20,222 nucleotides of DNA from RYN-433 sp036558265. Its GTDB lineage: Bacteria > Planctomycetota > Phycisphaerae > Tepidisphaerales > Tepidisphaeraceae. Each line of letters starts with the position of its first letter. Position 1 is the stretch's first letter. The stretch spans positions 1-20,222 of the forward strand of contig DATBFY010000124.1 of assembly GCA_036558265.1 (NCBI GenBank). Direction: 5' to 3'. Under the pieces are notes generated by a model that was not told the origin of the DNA, did not search any database, and saw only the letters and a program-made list of their open reading frames with translations. The position numbers and the translations under genes are program-made. Positions 16,617 through 20,222 of this stretch are shown piece by piece.

Positions 16617-17753
16617 ATGGCAAGCGTCAAACGCGACTATTACGAGGTCCTGGGCGTCGCGAAAACCGCCGACGGCGAGGAGGTCAAGCGCGCCTATCGA
16701 CGCCTGGCCATGAAGTACCACCCCGACCGCGCCGAGGGCGACAAGGCCCAGGCCGAGATCCGCTTTAAGGAGTGCGCCGAGGCCTACGAGGTCCTCTCCG
16801 ACCCCGCCAAGCGCAAGCGCTACGACCAGTTCGGTCACGGCGGCGTCTCCGGGCAGCACGACTTCGCCCACATGGACATCGGGGACATCTTCTCGATGTT
16901 CAACGACATCTTCGGCGGCGGCTTCGGCGGCAACCGCGGGGCGGCGAGCCGCGGCGGCGGAGGCATGGCGCGGGGCTACGACCTCGAAACCCAGGTCGAG
17001 CTCACCCTCGCCGAGGTCGCCACCGGCGCCGAGAAGACCATCGAGTTCGAACGCCAGGACCGCTGCGAGACCTGCAGGGGCTCGGGCGCCAAGCCCGGTG
17101 GCGACGTCGTCTGCCCACAGTGCGGCGGGCAGGGACGCGTCGCCCAGCAGGGCTTCGGCGGCATGTTCCGCATGGTGACAACCTGCCCCAACTGCCGCGG
17201 ACGCGGCAAGGTCATCAAAGACCCCTGCAACGCCTGCCACGGCTCCGGGCGACAGATGAAAAAACGCGTCGTCACCGTCAGGATCCCCGCCGGCGTCCAC
17301 GAGGGTCAGGCCGTCCGCATCAGTGGCGAAGGAGAGGCCGGCGAGGCCGGCGGCCCCCCCGGCGACCTCCATTGCTACGTCGCCGTCCGCGCCCATCCCA
17401 TGTTCAGCCGGCACAACAACGACCTGGTCTGCCAGATCCCCATCTCGTTCACCCAGGCCGCCCTGGGCGCCAAGATCGACGTCCCCACCCTCAAGGGAAC
17501 CGAGCAGATGGACCTCCCCGCCGGCACCCAGCACGGTGAGGTCTTCAAGCTCAAGGGCAAGGGCCTGCCCGATCTTCGCTCCACCCGCAACGGCGACGAG
17601 CTGGTCCAGATATTGATCGAAGTTCCGAAAAAGTTGACCGACCGCCAGAAACAGCTCCTCCGCGAGTTTGCCGGCACCGAGGACGCGTCCGCGCTTCCGC
17701 AACGCAAGAGCTTCCTCGAGAAATTGAAGGATATGTTCAAGGGAGATCAGTAA
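16617..17753 (+). CDS. dnaJ: Chaperone protein DnaJ
   Basis: This gene encodes 378 residues, a complete type I Hsp40. The J domain (1-75) has HPD at 35-37, which stimulates DnaK ATPase. A short G/F region (FGGGFGGNRG) follows. The zinc-binding domain has four CxxCxGxG repeats in order (CETCRGSG, CPQCGGQG, CPNCRGRG, CNACHGSG). The C-terminal substrate-binding domains end in KSFLEKLKDMFKGDQ. The ATG at 16617 gives the standard DYYEVLGV spacing. A GTG at 16611 is possible, and no strong Shine-Dalgarno is seen for either. The start is immediately downstream of the nested heptamer hairpin, which may affect initiation. The partner dnaK is not in the window. Confidence 0.96.
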   Translation: MASVKRDYYEVLGVAKTADGEEVKRAYRRLAMKYHPDRAEGDKAQAEIRFKECAEAYEVLSDPAKRKRYDQFGHGGVSGQHDFAHMDIGDIFSMFNDIFGGGFGGNRGAASRGGGGMARGYDLETQVELTLAEVATGAEKTIEFERQDRCETCRGSGAKPGGDVVCPQCGGQGRVAQQGFGGMFRMVTTCPNCRGRGKVIKDPCNACHGSGRQMKKRVVTVRIPAGVHEGQAVRISGEGEAGEAGGPPGDLHCYVAVRAHPMFSRHNNDLVCQIPISFTQAALGAKIDVPTLKGTEQMDLPAGTQHGEVFKLKGKGLPDLRSTRNGDELVQILIEVPKKLTDRQKQLLREFAGTEDASALPQRKSFLEKLKDMFKGDQ

Positions 17754-17757
17754 GTAT

Positions 17758-17778
17758 CATGCGCCGGTAGTGCGCATG
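17758..17778. repeat. 7-bp hairpin between dnaJ and grpE
   Basis: CATGCGC (17758-17764) pairs perfectly with GCGCATG (17772-17778) around CGGTAGT, five bases after the dnaJ stop. No T run follows, so it is unlikely to terminate. It may stabilise or mark processing of the dnaJ message. Confidence 0.5.
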
Positions 17779-17809
17779 GGCTGTGACCTTCAACAAATCG
17801 ACAAGTCTT

Positions 17810-18361
17810 ATGAGCAAGACACCCTTCGATGACGACGGCCGAGATGACGACAACGACCTTGGCGTGCAGGACACCGCCGATCTTGGCGCCGCCGACGAGG
17901 CCCTCGCCGGCTCCGTCAGCGCCGACGAACACCAGCGCCTCAAGGACGAACGCGACAAGCTCATGTACGTCGTCGCCGAGGCCCAGAACATGCGCAAACG
18001 CCTGGAATCCGAGAAGGAACAGGCCGTCCAGTACGCCAACCAGAGCCTCATCCGCACCCTGATCCCGATCATCGACAACTTCGAGCGGGCCTTGGCGGTC
18101 GATCCGGCCAAGGTCGATTCGGCCAGCGTCCTCAAGGGCCTCCAGCTCGTGCACGACCAGCTCATGAAGGAGCTGGAAAAGCAGAAGGTCGAAGTCATCG
18201 ATCCCAGGCCCGGCACCCCCTTCGACCCGACCCGCCACGAGGCCCTGATGCAGCAGGACGTCCCCAACGCCAAACCCGGCACCGTCGCCCAGGCCCTGAC
18301 CAAGGGCTACGCCCTCCACGGCCGCACGCTGCGGCCAGCCGGTGTCACGGTCGCCAAATAG
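17810..18361 (+). CDS. grpE: Nucleotide exchange factor GrpE
   Basis: This gene encodes 183 residues. GrpE releases ADP from DnaK. It has an acidic, disordered N-terminus (FDDDGRDDDND), then the long coiled-coil helix (about 40-85) containing RDKLMYVVAEAQNMRKR. The core LIPIIDNFERAL follows, and a C-terminal beta domain with GTPFDPTRHEALM, PGTVAQALTKGYALHGRTLRPAGVTVAK ends the protein, all family hallmarks. The ATG at 17810 is chosen; an in-frame GTG at 17783 would add nine residues. The gene lies 56 bases after dnaJ, so the two are probably cotranscribed and serve the same DnaK encoded elsewhere. Confidence 0.95.
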   Translation: MSKTPFDDDGRDDDNDLGVQDTADLGAADEALAGSVSADEHQRLKDERDKLMYVVAEAQNMRKRLESEKEQAVQYANQSLIRTLIPIIDNFERALAVDPAKVDSASVLKGLQLVHDQLMKELEKQKVEVIDPRPGTPFDPTRHEALMQQDVPNAKPGTVAQALTKGYALHGRTLRPAGVTVAK

Positions 18362-18365
18362 ATGG

Positions 18366-18400
18366 ATTTTTCATCCTTCTACCTGCATCCTTCATCCTTC
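18366..18400 (+). repeat. Short heptamer tract (GAAGGAT type), grpE-fmdB gap
   Basis: Read in reverse complement the gap contains GAAGGAT, GAAGGAT, GCAGGTA, GAAGGAT, GAAAAAT in 7-base register. CATCCTTC occurs three times, at 18372, 18386 and 18393. Unlike the other heptamer loci there is no second inverted arm of comparable length. Confidence 0.65.
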
Positions 18401-18405
18401 GATTC

Positions 18406-18771
18406 ATGCCGACCTACGAATACCAATGCGACGCCTGTAACCACCGCTTTGAGAAGTTCCAGTCCATCACCGCCGCGCCGATCAAAAAGTGCCCGAAGTG
18501 CGGCAAGTCCAAGGTCCGCCGACTGATCGGCACCGGCGCGGGAGTGCTCTTCAAGGGCAGCGGCTTTTACATCACCGACTATCGCCCGGACTCCTACAAC
18601 AAGGCCGCCAAGGCCGACGCGCCCGGCGGTGGTTCCTCCACCAACGGCGAGGCCGCCAAACCGGCATCGTCTGAAACACCCCCCACCCCCGCCAAGTCCG
18701 ATGCCGCCAAGCCTGCCGCCGAGTCCAAACCCGCTCCGAAAAAGGAATCCAAGCCCACGAAAAAGTCCTAA
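18406..18771 (+). CDS. FmdB-type zinc-ribbon protein
   Basis: This gene encodes 121 residues. The first 60 match the FmdB regulatory-protein family: MPTYEYQCDACNHRFEKFQS, then KKCPKCGKSKVRRLI and FKGSGFYITDY. Zinc ligands are C8, C11, C29 and C32. The C-terminal half is a low-complexity Ala/Pro/Lys/Ser tail, probably disordered. Members were named from an amidase-operon regulator, but their general role is unknown. The gene is 44 bases after grpE and 12 before yacG and likely belongs to the same transcript. Such small zinc-ribbon genes are common near chaperone and translation genes. The ATG start is unambiguous because it begins the conserved MPTYEY. Confidence 0.9.
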   Translation: MPTYEYQCDACNHRFEKFQSITAAPIKKCPKCGKSKVRRLIGTGAGVLFKGSGFYITDYRPDSYNKAAKADAPGGGSSTNGEAAKPASSETPPTPAKSDAAKPAAESKPAPKKESKPTKKS

Positions 18772-18783
18772 AGGCGTCATGCC

Positions 18784-19017
18784 ATGTCGCGCAACTCGCC
18801 GGACGAACCCGTCGCCCCACCCGTTTGCCCCATCTGCAAACGGCCGGTCGATCCCGCGCTCCCGCCCGGGGGCGGCAAGTCGTATCTCCCCTTCTGCAGC
18901 GAACGCTGCAAGCTCATCGACCTGGGCCGCTGGCTCGGCGGCAGGTACCAGATCCCCGTCGTCGAGAACGACGAATCCGATCCGTCCGACGGCGACGGCC
19001 CGACGCAGCGTCCGTAA
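18784..19017 (+). CDS. yacG: DNA gyrase inhibitor / zinc-binding protein YacG
   Basis: This gene encodes 77 residues. Zinc ligands are C15-x2-C18 and C38-x3-C42, in VCPICKRPV and PFCSERCKLIDLGRWL, the YacG signature, followed by the acidic tail GRYQIPVVENDESD. In E. coli YacG binds the GyrB C-terminus and inhibits gyrase. Whether that holds here is unknown. It is slightly longer than E. coli YacG (65 residues) because of a short N-terminal extension and the tail. It is the last gene of the chaperone cluster, since a new promoter follows. Confidence 0.92.
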   Translation: MSRNSPDEPVAPPVCPICKRPVDPALPPGGGKSYLPFCSERCKLIDLGRWLGGRYQIPVVENDESDPSDGDGPTQRP

Positions 19018-19036
19018 GCGACGCCACACCCGTTGT

Positions 19037-19064
19037 TTGAACGGTCGGGCCTTACCGCTATAAT
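19037..19064 (+). promoter_or_regulatory. Sigma-70 promoter for the membrane-protein gene
   Basis: TTGAAC (19037-19042) and a perfect TATAAT (19059-19064) are separated by 16 bases. They lie 20 bases past the yacG stop and about 120 bases before the next start codon. This is the best sigma-70 promoter match in the window. Confidence 0.65.
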
Positions 19065-19185
19065 CCGCGCCACGTCGGGCGAGTCCCCCTCTCGTCGAAG
19101 CCGTCCATGCGACTCCGCGCGGGACTGGTCCGGCCAATTGCCGTCTGAAAACGCAACGCAGAGACCGAAGGAAGGAGCACCGCCC

Positions 19186-20222
19186 ATGGCGGATGAATCG
19201 TCGCACGTGATCCGCGGCATCAACTGGCGCGAGACGTTCCCGTTCACCCAGATCTTCCGCGCCTTCCGCGTCGCCATCCACCCCACCAAGCTCATCCTCG
19301 CGCTGGTGGCGCTGCTCGCCCTTTACCTCGGCGGACGCATCCTGGATTCCCTCTGGCCCGTGCAGGACCGCGCCATCCCCGCCGTCATGCGCGATCCCAC
19401 CGAGGGGCCGGCGCAGGACAACGAGGTCGGACTGTTCGAACACAAGAAAGCCGGGGTCAACTTCGACGAGCTTCGCAAGGCGCGGCGCGGCGAACTTGAG
19501 GACGCGTACGTCCGCGTCCTCCGGGACGACCTCAAGGTCGAGACCGACGAGGCCGCCGCCAAAAACGCGGCCCACAGCGGTGGCGACCTGGGCAAGGTCA
19601 AGGCCGAGCTCATCAAGCGCCGTGACGAGGCGGTCAAACGGGCGAAGACCAACTACGACAACGCCATCAAGAACGCCAAGGATGCCAACGAGCGCCAGCG
19701 CGTCGAGGACGAGTACAAGCGCGCCGTGCGCACCGCCTACGCTGACGCGGCGAGACGCTACAAGCAGCTTGGCAAGATCTCCGGCCAGGGGATCTTCATC
19801 CAGTTCTTCGAGTACGAGGTCGCCCAGGTCAACAACGTCGTCTGGGCAGTCGTCGCCGACGACTGGCTGGGCGGGTTCAGCGCCAACCCGCTAAACCGCA
19901 ACGCGCCCGGCGTCCTTCAGTCCATCAGCAACTTCTGCGTGACCGGCCCCTGGTGGCTGGTCCGCTACCACACCACCTATTTCGTCCTGTTCCTCATCCT
20001 CTTCTCGGTGATCTGGGCGATCTTCGGCGGCGCGATCGCGCGCATCGCCGCCGTCCATGTGGCGCGGGATGAGAAGCTCTCCCTTTCCGCGGCCCTGCGG
20101 TTCTCGACCGGGAAATTCCTCTCGTTCATCTTCGCCCCCATCATACCCCTGCTCATCGTGCTGGTCGTCGGCTTCGTCGTGTTCCTGGGCGGGCTGGTAG
20201 GCAACATCCCGGGCATCGGGCC
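19186..20222 (+). CDS. Membrane protein of unknown function, N-terminal part
   Basis: The frame is open to the window end, giving 345 residues. It starts MADESSHVIRGINWRETFPF with GAAGGAG 7-13 bases before the ATG. A first transmembrane helix (about 36-54) is followed by a long soluble segment. Part of that segment (about 88-195) is highly charged, alpha-helical and coiled-coil-like (for example AKTNYDNAIKNAKDANERQR). Two more membrane helices lie at about 262-290 and 311-340. The opening INWRE..PF..IFRAFR.A..P.KL resembles hypothetical membrane proteins seen in planctomycetes, as far as I can recall. No known catalytic motif is visible. It has its own promoter. Confidence 0.8.
   Translation, partial: MADESSHVIRGINWRETFPFTQIFRAFRVAIHPTKLILALVALLALYLGGRILDSLWPVQDRAIPAVMRDPTEGPAQDNEVGLFEHKKAGVNFDELRKARRGELEDAYVRVLRDDLKVETDEAAAKNAAHSGGDLGKVKAELIKRRDEAVKRAKTNYDNAIKNAKDANERQRVEDEYKRAVRTAYADAARRYKQLGKISGQGIFIQFFEYEVAQVNNVVWAVVADDWLGGFSANPLNRNAPGVLQSISNFCVTGPWWLVRYHTTYFVLFLILFSVIWAIFGGAIARIAAVHVARDEKLSLSAALRFSTGKFLSFIFAPIIPLLIVLVVGFVVFLGGLVGNIPGIG

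Overview
The window is about 20 kb of GC-rich, gene-dense chromosome. It most likely comes from a member of the Planctomycetota, possibly class Phycisphaerae. The lineage signals are a DUF1553 (PSD1) and DUF1501 gene pair, a secreted protein carrying both a dockerin-like EF-hand repeat and a PEP-CTERM tail, a membrane protein with the CxxCGY..CxxCG zinc ribbon common in planctomycetes, a Uma2-family nuclease, and several kinds of dispersed intergenic hairpin repeat. The assignment rests on gene families recognised by eye, not on a database search.

Layout. Positions 1-2070 hold the end of a DUF1553 gene and a Tat-type DUF1501 gene on the plus strand. A zinc-ribbon membrane protein (2048-2767) and a stand-alone receiver-domain response regulator (2866-3261) lie on the minus strand. 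After a repeat-rich gap comes ilvD (3628-5316), then a 584-base gap with degenerate repeats, then rpsO (5901-6170) and pnp (6495-8933), the conserved S15-PNPase pair. Three minus-strand genes follow: a Uma2-family protein, a secreted dockerin/PEP-CTERM zinc metallopeptidase and an Eis-like N-acetyltransferase. From 12692 to 19017 runs a plus-strand protein-quality-control cluster: groEL1, groES, groEL2, dnaJ, grpE, an FmdB-type zinc-ribbon gene and yacG. A membrane-protein gene with its own sigma-70-like promoter starts at 19186 and runs off the window.

How the genes work together. GroEL/GroES form the chaperonin, and DnaJ/GrpE are the co-chaperone and exchange factor of DnaK, whose gene is not in the window. 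Two GroEL paralogues flank one groES. GroEL1 keeps a GGM tail, extended by a His-rich stretch, and GroEL2 lacks it.

Most notable observation. Several intergenic gaps, namely groEL1-groES, groES-groEL2, groEL2-dnaJ, grpE-fmdB and rpsO-pnp, carry degenerate tandem repeats with an exact 7-base period. In four of them the heptamers form two inverted arms that would fold the mRNA into long hairpins just upstream of a start codon. The heptamer word differs between families of loci, but the two arms at each locus agree. In the groES-groEL2 gap the groEL2 Shine-Dalgarno sequence lies inside an arm and is created by a one-base departure from the repeat consensus. This is a candidate post-transcriptional control layer on chaperone and RNase genes. 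It could also be a mobile or simply mutational repeat family. Short heptanucleotide repeats are known from cyanobacteria, so the repeat class has precedents.
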